DNA of 64,000 nucleotides from DASXKD01 sp963703605 (GTDB lineage: Bacteria; Actinomycetota; Actinomycetes; Streptosporangiales; Streptosporangiaceae): assembly GCA_963703605.1 (NCBI GenBank), contig CAVPFC010000053.1:180631-244630 (forward strand). Direction: 5' to 3'. Below the pieces are notes generated by a model, which did no database searches, had not been told where the DNA came from, and saw nothing but the letters and a program-made list of their open reading frames with translations. The translations under genes were made by a program, and so were the position numbers. How positions within the stretch are numbered: position 1 is the stretch's first letter; every line of letters starts with the position of its first letter. Below are positions 34,605 to 44,210 of the stretch, one piece after another.

Positions 34605-36332
34605 CTACCTGTGCCGGGCCTCGACCGAGCCCATGTCGCAGGCGGGCCCGAACGGCCGGGAGAAACCCCGCTGGTCGGCCGGCGGGCATCCGGTGGCCCG
34701 CGTGCCTGCGTGGCTGATCGCCGGGCTGCCGTGGCGCAGCGTCTGCGTCATCGTCGGCCCGCCGTTCGCGGCCAGCGGGCCGAGCCGCGGGCCGGCCTGG
34801 CTCAGGTCGGTCGCCTTGGTGAAGCCGCAGGAGCTTCCGCTGTCGAGGTTGTAGCCCGCCCGCTCGGCCGGCGCGGATCCCCGGCAGTTGGCCCCCGAGG
34901 TGGACGCCGCGATGATCGTCCCGGTGACCCGGAGGTCGGGGCAGGACAGGTTCAGCCCGGCCGAGTTCCGGTCCACGGTCGAGTAGCCCAGCGTGCCGCC
35001 GCCGCACGCGAAGGTTTCGATGCCGCCGCCCCGGTTGCCGGTGATGGTGCTGTTCAGCACGTGGATGAGGGCCCCCTCGGCCTCGATGCCGCCGCCCTCG
35101 CCCGCCCTGTTGCCGGCCAGCGTGCTGGCGGACACCCGGACCGTTGTCCCGGCGTCGATGGCGCCGCCGACCCCGGCCTTGTTGCCCGCGAGCGTGCTCT
35201 GCGTGACGGCCGCCCTGCTGGGCACCGGCCCGTGCCCGTCGAAGGCCTCGATGCCGCCGCCGTAGAAGGCGCTGTTCGAGCTCAGCGTGCTGCGGCCGAC
35301 GGTCAGCGAGCCGTAGGCGGAGATGCCGCCGCCTACCCCGGCGCCCGCCGAGTTGTGGGCCAGCGTGCTGCCCGTCACGACCGCGGTGCCCCCGTCGCTG
35401 GCGATCGCGCCCCCGGCGTTCCCGCTGGTGTTGCCGGCCAGCACCGTGCCGGTGACGACGAGGTTCAGCCCCGCCCCGCCGCTGGCCGCCCGCCGGGCAC
35501 CCGGCCCGCCCCGCCCGGCGGCGCAGCGCCGGATCCGTGGGCACACCGGCCGGACGGCGGCGCCGGCGTCGCGGGCGCCGGCCGGATGACCGTTCTGGCC
35601 GTTGAGGATGCCGCCGCCGTCGCCGCCGCTGGCATTGCCGCTGATCGTGGCGCCGGTCACCTGGACCAGGCCGGGGACGTTGCGCAGGCCGCCGTTCTGG
35701 ATGCCGCCCCCGCCGAAGTCCGGGGCGTGGTTGCCGGTGATCGCGGCGCGGCTCACGGTCAGCGTGCCGCCCGCGTTGGCGATCCCGCCGCCCGCCGCGG
35801 CGGTGTTGCCGCTGATCACCGACCGGCTGACGGTGAGCTGGCCGGCGCTGTACACCCCGCCGCCGTAGCCCGAGGGCCCGGCCCTCCCGCCGGTGATCGT
35901 CACCCGGGTCAGCGCCGCGGTGGCGGCGGCCCCGACCTCGATGACCCGGAACCCCCCGCCGGCCCGGACGACGGTTGCCGCGGCGCCCGCGCCCACGACG
36001 GAGACCGTGTTCGTGGCCAGGTCAAGGCTGCCCAGCGTGAGCCGGTAACGCCCGGCGGGCACCCGGATGGTCACCGAGGTGCCGGCCGGCTCGGCGCTGG
36101 CCGTCTCGACCGCGGCCCGCAGCGTGCACCGGCCGGCCCGGTCGGCGCACCTGCCCTTGCCGGGGCGGGCGGCGTGCGCGTCGGCGGTGGTGGTCACCAC
36201 GAAGGTCACCGCCCCCGGCGTGCCCGCGCGGGCAGCCCCGCCCGGGGCCGGCCATTGCAGAAACCACCCGGCGAGCACGAAGGCGACCAGTACCACGCCG
36301 AGGCGGGCCGTTAACGACGCAGCCGTCCGCAC
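34605..36332 (-). CDS. Secreted CSLREA-type/polymorphic beta-helix protein
   Basis: A 575-residue protein. The N-terminal hydrophobic helix (LGVVLVAFVLAGWFLQWPAP) is a signal or anchor. Next comes VTTTADAHAARPGKGRCADR and CTLRAAVETASA, the CSLREA-type opening module, then many short GGGI-punctuated turns (SVISGNTAAAGGGIANAGGT, TLAGNRAGEGGGIEAEG). These are the beta-helix repeats of polymorphic outer-membrane-type and choice-of-anchor Q proteins, ending CDMGSVEARHR. A Pro/Arg-rich insertion near residues 245-290 (GHPAGARDAGAAVRPVCPRI) interrupts the helix. It is a predicted surface protein of unknown role. Confidence 0.82.
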   Translation of the reverse strand: MRTAASLTARLGVVLVAFVLAGWFLQWPAPGGAARAGTPGAVTFVVTTTADAHAARPGKGRCADRAGRCTLRAAVETASAEPAGTSVTIRVPAGRYRLTLGSLDLATNTVSVVGAGAAATVVRAGGGFRVIEVGAAATAALTRVTITGGRAGPSGYGGGVYSAGQLTVSRSVISGNTAAAGGGIANAGGTLTVSRAAITGNHAPDFGGGGIQNGGLRNVPGLVQVTGATISGNASGGDGGGILNGQNGHPAGARDAGAAVRPVCPRIRRCAAGRGGPGARRAASGGAGLNLVVTGTVLAGNTSGNAGGAIASDGGTAVVTGSTLAHNSAGAGVGGGISAYGSLTVGRSTLSSNSAFYGGGIEAFDGHGPVPSRAAVTQSTLAGNKAGVGGAIDAGTTVRVSASTLAGNRAGEGGGIEAEGALIHVLNSTITGNRGGGIETFACGGGTLGYSTVDRNSAGLNLSCPDLRVTGTIIAASTSGANCRGSAPAERAGYNLDSGSSCGFTKATDLSQAGPRLGPLAANGGPTMTQTLRHGSPAISHAGTRATGCPPADQRGFSRPFGPACDMGSVEARHR

Positions 36333-36378
36333 CGGTACCTCCCGCGGCTCATCTGCCGGTTTGTACGTACTTTAACAA

Positions 36379-36431
36379 CGCCAAACGGCTGACGGTTGTG
36401 ACCGTGGTCACCACGCGCCAGCCGTTTGGCG
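36379..36431 (-). terminator. Two-tier hairpin after the 36478 gene
   Basis: A perfect 13-bp outer stem CGCCAAACGGCTG / CAGCCGTTTGGCG encloses an inner GTGACC / GGTCAC palindrome. It sits 47-99 bases downstream of the stop of the minus-strand secreted-protein gene and upstream of the next gene, so it probably terminates transcription. Confidence 0.7.
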
Positions 36432-36477
36432 GCAAATAACCGGGAGCCGCGGCGACGGTGCGCCGTGGCCGTGACCG

Positions 36478-38278
36478 TCAGGGCGCCGGAGCGCTCCAGA
36501 TGTAGGTGCCCCAGTTGCTTATCTCGTCGCGGAATGCCTGCGGGATCATCTCGGCGGCCATGTAGATCCGGCCGCCCGAGGCCACTCCCATCGAGTAGTC
36601 ACCCCAGCGGCAGCCGCCGTAGGACGGCCCGACGAAGGCGGCATAACAGGTGAAGCCGTCTTCGGGGTCAACCCCGGAGGTCGCGAGCCGCACCGGCCCG
36701 CTGGGCCCGGTGGCGCCGTTGTAGGCGATGTACGCCGGGCTCGGGTAGTTATTCGTCCCGCTGAGCGAGAACAGCAGGTAGCCGTTCCCCTTGGCGTTCA
36801 CCGCCGTGTAGGGGTACATCAGGCTGGTGCCCTTGACCTGGACCGACCCCTGATGCACCACGCTGGCGGACAGCTTCAAGCCGGATAGCTTGGGCTTGAT
36901 GATGAACCAGTCCGCGGCGCTGGTGCCGCTCTTGGTCGCGGTGTCCAGCTGGGCGTAGAGATGGCCGTTGGTGTAGGTCGGTTCCATCTCGGCGTCGAAG
37001 TCGGTCTGGATCCCCGCCAACGGTGCCTGCACGGATTGCCCGAGCGGACGCGGCCCGGGCTTCTGGGCGGCGGCCGGTGGCACCGCGTAGCCCTGGGTCG
37101 TCACCTCGGTGCTCACCAGCGTCGGCGGCCCGCTGGTGAACAGCGTGAGGTTGGCCGTGTTGGCCATGGCGTACACCACGAGATGGTTGTCGCTGAACGC
37201 GGCCGGGTTGGACTCGACGAAGTACTCCGTGTTGGGCGCGTACCTGCCGCCCGGCGGCGTGCTCGTCGGCGCGACGATCAAGGTCTGGCCAAACGAGTTG
37301 GGCGGGATGCGGAACCCGACCACCGGCGGGACGATGCCGGTCTGCGCGACCGTCTCGAGCTCGGACTTGGCGATCCCGTAGATGACCGCGCCGTTGTAGC
37401 CGGGGCCAGCGTCGGGGAACTCGTCGGTGGCCACGTAGATGCCGTTCGCGTCGGCGCCCAGGTTGTCGTAGTCACCGAAGCACGGGCAATGAGGCTGCCC
37501 GAGGTCGGTGGTGACCCACGACCAGATGGTGTAGCTGCCGGTGGGGTCGGCCCCGTTGCTTACCGCCTCGTACTGGACGCTCGGGATGACCTTGCCCGAG
37601 GAGGTGGTGCCACCGACCGTGAACTCCTGATAGAACCAGCGCTTGGTCGGCGCGTCGTAGTAGCAGCGGGGGTCGGAGAAGAAGTCCGTGGTCGGCTGGA
37701 GGAACGCGTCCGCCGACCCGATCGGGGCCACGATCTGGTCCCCGTTCTTGTCGTAGATGGCGAGGGCGTTGTTGATGAACTCCATGACGTAGCCGTTGCC
37801 CGCGCACAGGCCCTGGTCCGGTGGCTCGAGGTCGGCGCCACCGTTGGTCCCGGCTTGCAAGACGTTCGTCAGCGCGCTGAACCCGAGCTCGCCGGCAACG
37901 TTCTGCGTGGTCAGCGGAGAGTTCGCCGCGCGGGGAAGCCCCGTTGCGCCGGCCCTTGGGGCGGCGCGAGATGAGGACGTTGTCGACCGCGCGGTAGTGG
38001 CTGCGCGCGATGGCCGACCGGGCGATGGGCGCGCCCTGGGGATGGGTCGCCACCTTGGTGCGGTGCTCCGCCTTCGCCGCCTGGCTGAGGTTGATCTCCC
38101 CAACCTTGGTCAGCGGGAGCGTGAACACCTTCGCTTTGACGGGGGCCGAGGCGGGCGGGACGGCCTTGGCCGCCGCGGACGTGGCGAAGGTAGCCGCGGG
38201 GGCGATGGCCAGTCCAGCGCCGATGGCAACCGCGGCGGTTGCCGTCAGGAAACGAGAGTGGATGAACGGGTTTCTCAC
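36478..38278 (-). CDS. Large secreted protein, frameshifted near its N-terminus
   Basis: Translation starts at GTG 38278 (AGGGAGGTTTGT upstream). MRNPFIHSRFLTATAAVAIG and GAGLAIAPAATFATSAAA form a signal peptide, and the frame reads on to SHYRAVDNVLIS. Near 37950-37975 one base is gained or lost in a C/G-rich run, after which the neighbouring frame continues LPRAANSPLTTQNVAGELGF for ~500 residues. The mature region includes DLEPPDQGLCAGNGYVMEFI, DPRCYYDAPTKRWFYQE and CPCFGDYDNLGADANGIYVA, a predicted propeller-like fold seen in secreted actinobacterial proteins. It has many Cys and Trp residues; no enzyme motif is seen. If the indel is an error the product is about 599 residues. Confidence 0.75.
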
Positions 38279-38403
38279 ACAAACCTCCCTGGAACAACAT
38301 CGTTCCGGCCTAACGGGAAGGCTTACCACAGACCACTCCTGCCGCATAACCCCCCACGCGGTCAAGATCCACAACAATTGCGACACTGCGCACTAGGTGC
38401 GAT

Positions 38404-39190
38404 TTAGCGGGCGCGGCGGCGCAGCGCGAACGGCATCAGCGCCGACTCGAGCTGCACCCACATGTTCATCTTGCTGTCGCCTTCCCGGCGTTCGGCGAAG
38501 TGAATGGGCAGCTCGACAATTTTCAGGCCGTTCCGCACCGACCGGTAGTTCATCTCGACCTGGAAGCTGTAACCGTTGCTGCGGATGCTGGCCACGTCGA
38601 TGGTTCGCAGCGGCCGAACTACGCCAGATCTTGAAGCCCGCGGTGACATCGCGGATGCCCAGCCGCAGCAACGCGCGGACGTACGCGTTTGCGAAGCCGG
38701 ACAGCGCCCTGCGGTGCCAGGACCACTCGGACGCCAGGCTGGCCCCGGTCACGTAGCGGGAGCCGATGACGACGTCGGCGTCGGTGGACAGCAAGGTACC
38801 CAGCATCTGCGGCAGGTACTTCGGCGCGTGCGACAGGTCGCTGTCCATCTGCACCACGAATTCGGCGCCCGCCGCGATCGCCCGCGTCATTCCGTCGACA
38901 TAGGCGCGGCCCAGGCCCTGCTTTTCCGGCCGGTGCACGACGGTCATCCGGTCCGGGCCGTACCGCTCGGCAAGCTGGTCGGCAATGGTTCCCGTGCCGT
39001 CCGGCGAGTTGTCGTCGGCCACCAGGATGGACAGGCCCGGCAGCGGCAGCGCGAGCAGTTCCGCGGCGATCACCGGCAGGTTGGCGGCCTCGTTGTAGGT
39101 GGGGAGCACGACGGTGACCGCGGCCGAGCGCCACGGCTCGGGCAACTCCACCGTGCCGTCGGCCAGCGCAGGCCGCTCTTGGAGCGCCAT
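38404..39190 (-). CDS. Polyprenol-phosphate mannosyltransferase (DPM1-like), frameshifted
   Basis: A GT2 glycosyltransferase from ATG 39190 (GGGAGGG upstream). VTVVLPTYNEAANLPVI, ILVADDNSPDGTG, QGLGRAYVDGM, VVQMDSDLSHAPKYLPQML and VIGSRYVTGA are the dolichol/polyprenol monophosphomannose synthase signatures, including the acidic metal site. The frame breaks after VTAGFKIWRS near 38625; the next frame supplies RTIDVASIRSNGYSFQVEMN and PIHFAERREGDSKMN before TAA 38404. The joined protein is about 261 residues, normal for the catalytic domain alone. It makes polyprenyl-phosphate mannose for glycolipid or protein mannosylation. Confidence 0.82.
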
Positions 39191-39515
39191 TGTCACCCTC
39201 CCGCCGCGGCCGGTCCGCCCGGCCACGGTTGCGCCGTCGTTTGTGCGACAGGTCGCCCACTATCCCGCAGACGGTGAATGATAATGCCCGGCACGGCATG
39301 CCGCCCGGTTTGTGTTGCGATTGTGAGCGGGTTCATAGCGCGGCAGCGATGTTCCGGCTTCACCCGGCCGCCGCGGAATCACTGAGCAGTCTTGACTCAT
39401 CGTTCACCGAACGGCCCCCAGATGCAGGGGTGCACGTCAGCTACCCCGGGCAGGCTGGCGCCTGCAGCGCCTGGCAGCAGGCGCTCAACATCCACGTAGA
39501 CCGGGAGGGCGTTAC
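39191..39515. other. Divergent intergenic region
   Basis: About 325 bases between the mannosyltransferase start (minus) and a secreted-protein start (plus). It holds locally AT-richer sequence around 39275-39310, consistent with promoters. No gene is supported. Confidence 0.45.
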
Positions 39516-40709
39516 ATGATTCTCACGGTGAAGCGCGCCGCGAAGCTCGCCGCGGCGGTGGCCGTCCCGGCCACCCTGATGATCGCTGGAGCCGGCCTGG
39601 CGGCCGCGGCCCCGGCCGGGCATCACCACAGCGCACAGCTCACGGTGAAGCAGGTCGTCTTCGGCATGAAGCTGCACCACAAGTACATTCCGGCCACCGG
39701 CGGCAAGCCCAAGACCGAGCCGCTGACCGGGCCCGACGACATCACCAACATCGCGACCACCCTGTTCGTCGGTTTCCAGAACGGGGTCGGGTCCCAGGGT
39801 GAGCCGAGCACCGACGGCAACACCGACAGCACGATCGTCGAGTTCGGCCTGGGCGGCCAGGTCGTCAAGCAGTGGGACATCAAGGGCAAGTGCGACGGCC
39901 TGACCGCCGACCCGCAGAAGGGCGTGGTCATCGCCACGGTGAACGAGGACGCCAACTCCAGCCTCTACACCATCAACCCCCGGGCGTCGTCGGCCGCCAC
40001 CGCGGTGCAGCACTACACGTACAACAAGCCGCTGCCGAGCAAGGGCGGCACCGACGCGATCTCGGTCGACAACGGGCAGATCCTGATCAGCGCGTCGGCG
40101 CCCGGCACGACCGGCAAGGCCCCGCCGCAGCCGACCTACCCGGCGGTCTACCGGGTCAGCCTCAACAGCTCGACCCACGTCGCGACGATCGCGCCGCTGT
40201 TCTTCGACGAGGCGACCGCCAGGATCGCCAACGTCGGCTCGATGCACGGCAAGAAGGTGAAGCTGGCCCTCACCGACCCCGACTCCAACGAGGTCGTCCC
40301 CTCCTGGGCGCCCAGGTTCGCCGGGCAGTTCATGCTCACCAGCCAGGGCGACAAGGAGCAGATCTTCGTCAAGGGCGGCACCTCGTCCGCCGCGCCGAAG
40401 CTCCAGGTTCTGAAGCTGTCCCAGTCGGTCGATGACACGGCCTGGGCGTCCGGTGCGCCCGAAATACTGTTCACGTCCGACGCCACCGCCGACACCGTCG
40501 ACACCGTCACCGGGACCTTCCCCAAGAACGCCGTCATCACCGCGGTCACCCCGTGCGACGCGGCCAACGCGCCGTCCACCTGCCCGGCCCCGCACTTCCC
40601 GCCGAACTACGTCGGCATGATCAACCCGTTCACCGGCCACGTCAGCAAGGTCGCGCTGAGCGGCCCCAACTTGCAGCCCAAGGGCATGATCTTCGTAGCC
40701 CAGCCCTGA
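39516..40709 (+). CDS. Secreted protein, unknown function
   Basis: A 397-residue protein. ATG 39516 follows GGGAGGGCGTTAC. The signal peptide is LAAAVAVPATLMIAGAGLAA then AAPAG. The mature chain is beta-rich with repeated motifs such as IVEFGLGGQVVKQWDIKGKC and DGLTADPQKGVVIATVNEDA, suggesting a propeller that reads as NHL/SMP-30-like, but no calcium or catalytic residues can be assigned. A 20-bp hairpin terminator follows. Confidence 0.75.
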   Translation: MILTVKRAAKLAAAVAVPATLMIAGAGLAAAAPAGHHHSAQLTVKQVVFGMKLHHKYIPATGGKPKTEPLTGPDDITNIATTLFVGFQNGVGSQGEPSTDGNTDSTIVEFGLGGQVVKQWDIKGKCDGLTADPQKGVVIATVNEDANSSLYTINPRASSAATAVQHYTYNKPLPSKGGTDAISVDNGQILISASAPGTTGKAPPQPTYPAVYRVSLNSSTHVATIAPLFFDEATARIANVGSMHGKKVKLALTDPDSNEVVPSWAPRFAGQFMLTSQGDKEQIFVKGGTSSAAPKLQVLKLSQSVDDTAWASGAPEILFTSDATADTVDTVTGTFPKNAVITAVTPCDAANAPSTCPAPHFPPNYVGMINPFTGHVSKVALSGPNLQPKGMIFVAQP

Positions 40710-40744
40710 TACCCGGCAGCCGCCTCGCTCCCCCTCAACCGCTG

Positions 40745-40790
40745 TGATCGTGGGATTGGTGTCGTCAGAACGACACCAATCCCACGATCA
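40745..40790. terminator. 20-bp perfect hairpin
   Basis: TGATCGTGGGATTGGTGTCG pairs perfectly with CGACACCAATCCCACGATCA across a TCAGAA loop, 36 bases after the stop at 40709. It is a strong, unusually long intrinsic terminator-like structure, lower in GC than most of the region. Confidence 0.8.
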
Positions 40791-40927
40791 TGAACCCGTC
40801 ATGTCCCGGTATCCCGTTTGCCAGCGGAACACAGGGGGGACATCCTCGGTGTTCTTTCGACTTGATCATGCAAATGGGTACGCCGGCCCGGTAAAAGGGG
40901 ATCTTGCCGGCCGGCGCCGGGGGACTC

Positions 40928-42472
40928 ATGCGATCTGCGCTTCGCGGGGCTGGCCTGGTTCCAGCCGTGACACTGATCATGCTGACGGCGGGGCTGGCCC
41001 CCGCCTCGGGCGCCGCGACGGCGGCGCGGGGCACCGCGCACCGCGGCGCCGGGGCGTGGCAGCACGCCCCGGCCGCCCGGGCGGAGACGCTGGCCGCGCC
41101 GGGTTCCCGGCGGATCCGCCACGTCGTGGAGATCATGCTGGAGAACCACACCTTCGCCGGCCTGTTCCCGTCGGCGCTGAGCCGGTCAGGGCGGGTGGAC
41201 CCGGTCCGGGCGCCCGCCAACGAGGGCGACGTGCAGGGCGGCGTGGACAACAGCCGCGCGGTGGAGCTGCGCGCGATGGACGACCGGCGCGGCAAGGGCT
41301 ACCTGATGGACGGCTTCACCAAGCCGCCGGACGGCCGGTCCGCGATCACCACGTTCGGCGCGAATTTCGACCCGAACCTGCAATATCTGGCGCATAACTA
41401 CGAATTCGGGGACCGCAATTTCCAGCCGGTGATCGGCCCCACCCGGCCCAACATCATGACGGCGCTGAACGGGACCGCGCACGGCTGGTACTACAACCGG
41501 CGCGACCCCAGCCCGCGGCCATGGCACTCGATCTTCGACGAGCTCACCCACTACGGGCATAGCTGGAAGATCTACCTCGGCGTGCCCACCTGGCGGCACC
41601 CCCGCTCGTCCTGGTACCAGCTCGTCCCGCGCCGGCACCGGGCGGACGTCACCACGGCCAGCCAGTTCTACACCGACCTGGCCGCCGGGCAGCTGCCGCG
41701 CTTCTCCTTCGTCCGCCCCGGCTTCGGGTACAGCGAGGAACCGCGGGAGGACATCTCCGAGGGCGACGCCTGGCTCGGCCAGCTCGTGCACGGGGTGGCG
41801 CGCAGCCCCGAGTGGAAGTCCACGGCGGTGTTCATCACCTACGACGAGGGCGGCGGCTTCTGGGATCCGATGGCGCCGCCGCCCGCCAGCGGCTACGGCA
41901 CGCGCACCCCGATGGTGATCGTCAGCCCGTGGGTGCGGCACGGGGTCTTCCGGCGCCGGACGACGAACGTCTCGATCCTGTCCTTCATGCAGCATTTGTG
42001 GGGCATGCCGCCGCTGACCAGGCTCAACGCCCAGCAGAACGACCTGGTGGGCGCGTTCGACTTCCGGCAGCGGGCGCTGCGCAGGCCCAGGCCCCCGGTG
42101 GCCCCGTCCAGCACGATCGGCTTCCACGGCTGCAGCATCGCCTCCGAGGTACGCACCATCCACGCGAACCGCTGGCTGCGGGTCTACCTCGACGCGGAGA
42201 CCGGTGGCCTGTCCCTGTCCGCCGCGATATCCGGCCCGCTGACGCTGACGGTGCTGCCGCCGCAAGGCGTTAAGCTTCCTGCTGCTCTTACCAGACAGAC
42301 GGCGCTGGTGGCCGGGCGCGCCATGGTCCGGATGCGGTTCCCGGCGCCGGGCTACTACCGGATGGAAGCCTCCGGGCCGGACGGCAGCCAGGGCTGGACC
42401 ACGATCGTGGTGCTCGCCCCGCACCAGCGGGCGGACCAGGCCACGGCGGGCTTCTCGGCGAACGGCTTCTAG
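40928..42472 (+). CDS. Secreted PF04185 phosphoesterase (phospholipase C-like)
   Basis: A 514-residue protein. The signal peptide is LVPAVTLIMLTAGLAPASGA. The phosphoesterase core has HVVEIMLENHTFAGLFPSAL, NGTAHGWYYN, FSFVRPGFGYSEEPREDISE, FITYDEGGGFWDPMAPPP and RTPMVIVSPWVRHGVF, all diagnostic. A C-terminal ~110-residue beta domain (FHGCSIASEVRTIHANRWLR, LDAETGGLSLSAAISGPL) resembles the accessory domains of bacterial phospholipases C. It probably acts outside the cell on phospholipid or phosphate esters. It is second of three paralogues in the window. Confidence 0.88.
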   Translation: MRSALRGAGLVPAVTLIMLTAGLAPASGAATAARGTAHRGAGAWQHAPAARAETLAAPGSRRIRHVVEIMLENHTFAGLFPSALSRSGRVDPVRAPANEGDVQGGVDNSRAVELRAMDDRRGKGYLMDGFTKPPDGRSAITTFGANFDPNLQYLAHNYEFGDRNFQPVIGPTRPNIMTALNGTAHGWYYNRRDPSPRPWHSIFDELTHYGHSWKIYLGVPTWRHPRSSWYQLVPRRHRADVTTASQFYTDLAAGQLPRFSFVRPGFGYSEEPREDISEGDAWLGQLVHGVARSPEWKSTAVFITYDEGGGFWDPMAPPPASGYGTRTPMVIVSPWVRHGVFRRRTTNVSILSFMQHLWGMPPLTRLNAQQNDLVGAFDFRQRALRRPRPPVAPSSTIGFHGCSIASEVRTIHANRWLRVYLDAETGGLSLSAAISGPLTLTVLPPQGVKLPAALTRQTALVAGRAMVRMRFPAPGYYRMEASGPDGSQGWTTIVVLAPHQRADQATAGFSANGF

Positions 42473-42564
42473 CGCGTCGCGGCCGTTTGCCTGACCTTAA
42501 CCGCGTCGCGGCCGGGCGGGCCCGGGGGCGTGAGACGATCTCCACGACCCCCGGAGGTGGCCCC

Positions 42565-44022
42565 GTGTTGAGGTGGCTGGAGCGCCGCGAGATCGCCCGC
42601 CGTACCCGGTTCGCCGACGACGGGCGGCTCGCGGCGCGGCCCAGGCCAGACCTGCCGCCGGGCACCGACCTGCTGCCCCAGATCAAGCACATCGTCGTGC
42701 TGATGATGGAGAACCACTCCTACGACAACTACCTCGGCATGCTGACCGGGCACGGCGACGGGTTCCGCCTGGGCCCGGACGGCCTGCCCACGGCGTCGAA
42801 CCCGCGGCGCGACGGCAGCGAGGTGCGTGCGTATCACCAGCCCTCGCCCCGGCAGGTGCCGGACGTCCCGATCCAGAGCTGGCACGCCGGCCACGAGCAG
42901 GACGACCACGGCAGGTGCGACGGGTTCGTGCGCAGCGTGCAGGACTGGGTGCCGGACGCCCCCGCCGCGGACGCGGCGATCCCGATGGGGTACTGGACGG
43001 AGCAGGATCTCCCCTTCTACCACGGGCTGGCCCGCACGTTCCCGCTCGCCGACCGCTGGTTCTGCTCCTGCCTCGGTCCCACGTTCCCCAACCGCAGGTT
43101 CCTCATCGCGGGAACCGCGCACGGGCTCATCGACGACCTGCCGTTCGGCATGGTCGGCTACCCACGCAACGGCACGGTCTTCGACCTGCTGACCCGGCAC
43201 GACATCTCGTGGCGGAACTATCACCCGGTATCACCGGCCCAGGTGTACCTCAGGCGGGCGCTGGGCGGCTGGGGCCTCGCCACGCTGCGGCGGCTGGCCC
43301 GGCTCGGCCGCTGGTTCCCGCCGCTGATCCACCGCGAGGAGGGGAACCTCCAGTTCACCGCCGACCTGTACCCGCTGGGGCTGGCCAGGTGCCTGCTCCA
43401 CCTGGCCTCCACCCGCCAGTTCTTCGCCGACGCGGACAACGGGACGCTGCCCGGGTTCTGCATCGTGGACCCTGACTTCGGCCGGTACTCGGAGGAGAAC
43501 CCGCAGGACATCCGGCACGGCGAGGGCTTCGCCGCCGAGGTGATCAGGCGCGTCATGCACGGCAAGGGCTGGCCGCACACGCTGCTGATCTGGCTCTACG
43601 ACGAGCACGGCGGGTACTTCGACCACGTGGCGCCGCCCGCGGCCCCGCCCCCCGACGATGTTCCGGGGAGCAGCCTGCTGGCCCTGCCGGGCTGGGCCAA
43701 GGCGCTGCTCAAGCCGTTCTTCGGGCGGTACATCGCCAAGATCGAGAACCTGGACACCGGCCCGCACAACTACGACAACTACGGGTTCCGGGTGCCCGCG
43801 GTGATCGTGTCCCCGTACGCCCGGCCCGGCTACGTGACCAGCGAGCCGTTCGATCACACCTCGATACTCAAGCTGGTCGGGCACAAGTGGAACCTGCCGC
43901 CGCTGACCGACCGGGACGCGGCGGCCAGGGCCCCGCTGGACGCGCTGGACCTGGGCGGCGAGCCGGCCTTCCTGACGCCGCCGGACCTGCCCGCGCCGAG
44001 CCTCGGCTGGGGCACCTGGTAG
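42565..44022 (+). CDS. PF04185 phosphoesterase
   Basis: A 485-residue protein from GTG 42565 behind CGGAGGTGGCCCC. Motifs are HIVVLMMENHSYDNYLGMLT, FADADNGTLPGFCIVDPDFG, RYSEENPQDIRHGEGF, WLYDEHGGYFDHVAPPAAPP and FRVPAVIVSPYARPGYV. It shares architecture and several blocks with the protein at 17565-18845 (MENHxYDNYLGML, DPDFG..SEENPQ.I), so these two are the closer paralogues. There is no signal peptide. It follows the secreted phosphoesterase by 92 bases and probably shares its transcript. Confidence 0.9.
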   Translation: MLRWLERREIARRTRFADDGRLAARPRPDLPPGTDLLPQIKHIVVLMMENHSYDNYLGMLTGHGDGFRLGPDGLPTASNPRRDGSEVRAYHQPSPRQVPDVPIQSWHAGHEQDDHGRCDGFVRSVQDWVPDAPAADAAIPMGYWTEQDLPFYHGLARTFPLADRWFCSCLGPTFPNRRFLIAGTAHGLIDDLPFGMVGYPRNGTVFDLLTRHDISWRNYHPVSPAQVYLRRALGGWGLATLRRLARLGRWFPPLIHREEGNLQFTADLYPLGLARCLLHLASTRQFFADADNGTLPGFCIVDPDFGRYSEENPQDIRHGEGFAAEVIRRVMHGKGWPHTLLIWLYDEHGGYFDHVAPPAAPPPDDVPGSSLLALPGWAKALLKPFFGRYIAKIENLDTGPHNYDNYGFRVPAVIVSPYARPGYVTSEPFDHTSILKLVGHKWNLPPLTDRDAAARAPLDALDLGGEPAFLTPPDLPAPSLGWGTW

Positions 44023-44041
44023 CCGCGGCCGGGCCGGGGTG

Positions 44042-44065
44042 ACCGGCCGGCTGCCGCCGGCCGGT
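44042..44065 (+). terminator. Hairpin after phosphoesterase gene
   Basis: A perfect 10-bp stem ACCGGCCGGC / GCCGGCCGGT with a TGCC loop, 19 bases after the stop at 44022. Confidence 0.7.
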
Positions 44066-44085
44066 GCTTGGTGCCAGAACAGGCC

Positions 44086-44116
44086 GGCGCCCCCGGCCAC
44101 GTGGGCCGGGGGCGCC
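44086..44116. terminator. Second hairpin, convergent region
   Basis: A perfect 13-bp stem GGCGCCCCCGGCC / GGCCGGGGGCGCC with an ACGTG loop, between the convergent genes ending at 44022 and 44211. It may serve both strands. Confidence 0.7.
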
Positions 44117-44210
44117 GGGTTTGGTGCTGGCGCTCCTGCGCGGAAGGTGGTGCGGGGTGCTGCCCAGCCCGGGCGGGTCGGCCTGGCCAGCACCCCTTAG
44201 GCGGTACGGC

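Noticed and set aside
34587..36314. 575-residue plus-strand frame
   Set aside because: Mirror of the CSLREA-type beta-helix gene, composed of Arg/Pro/Ala with no domain.
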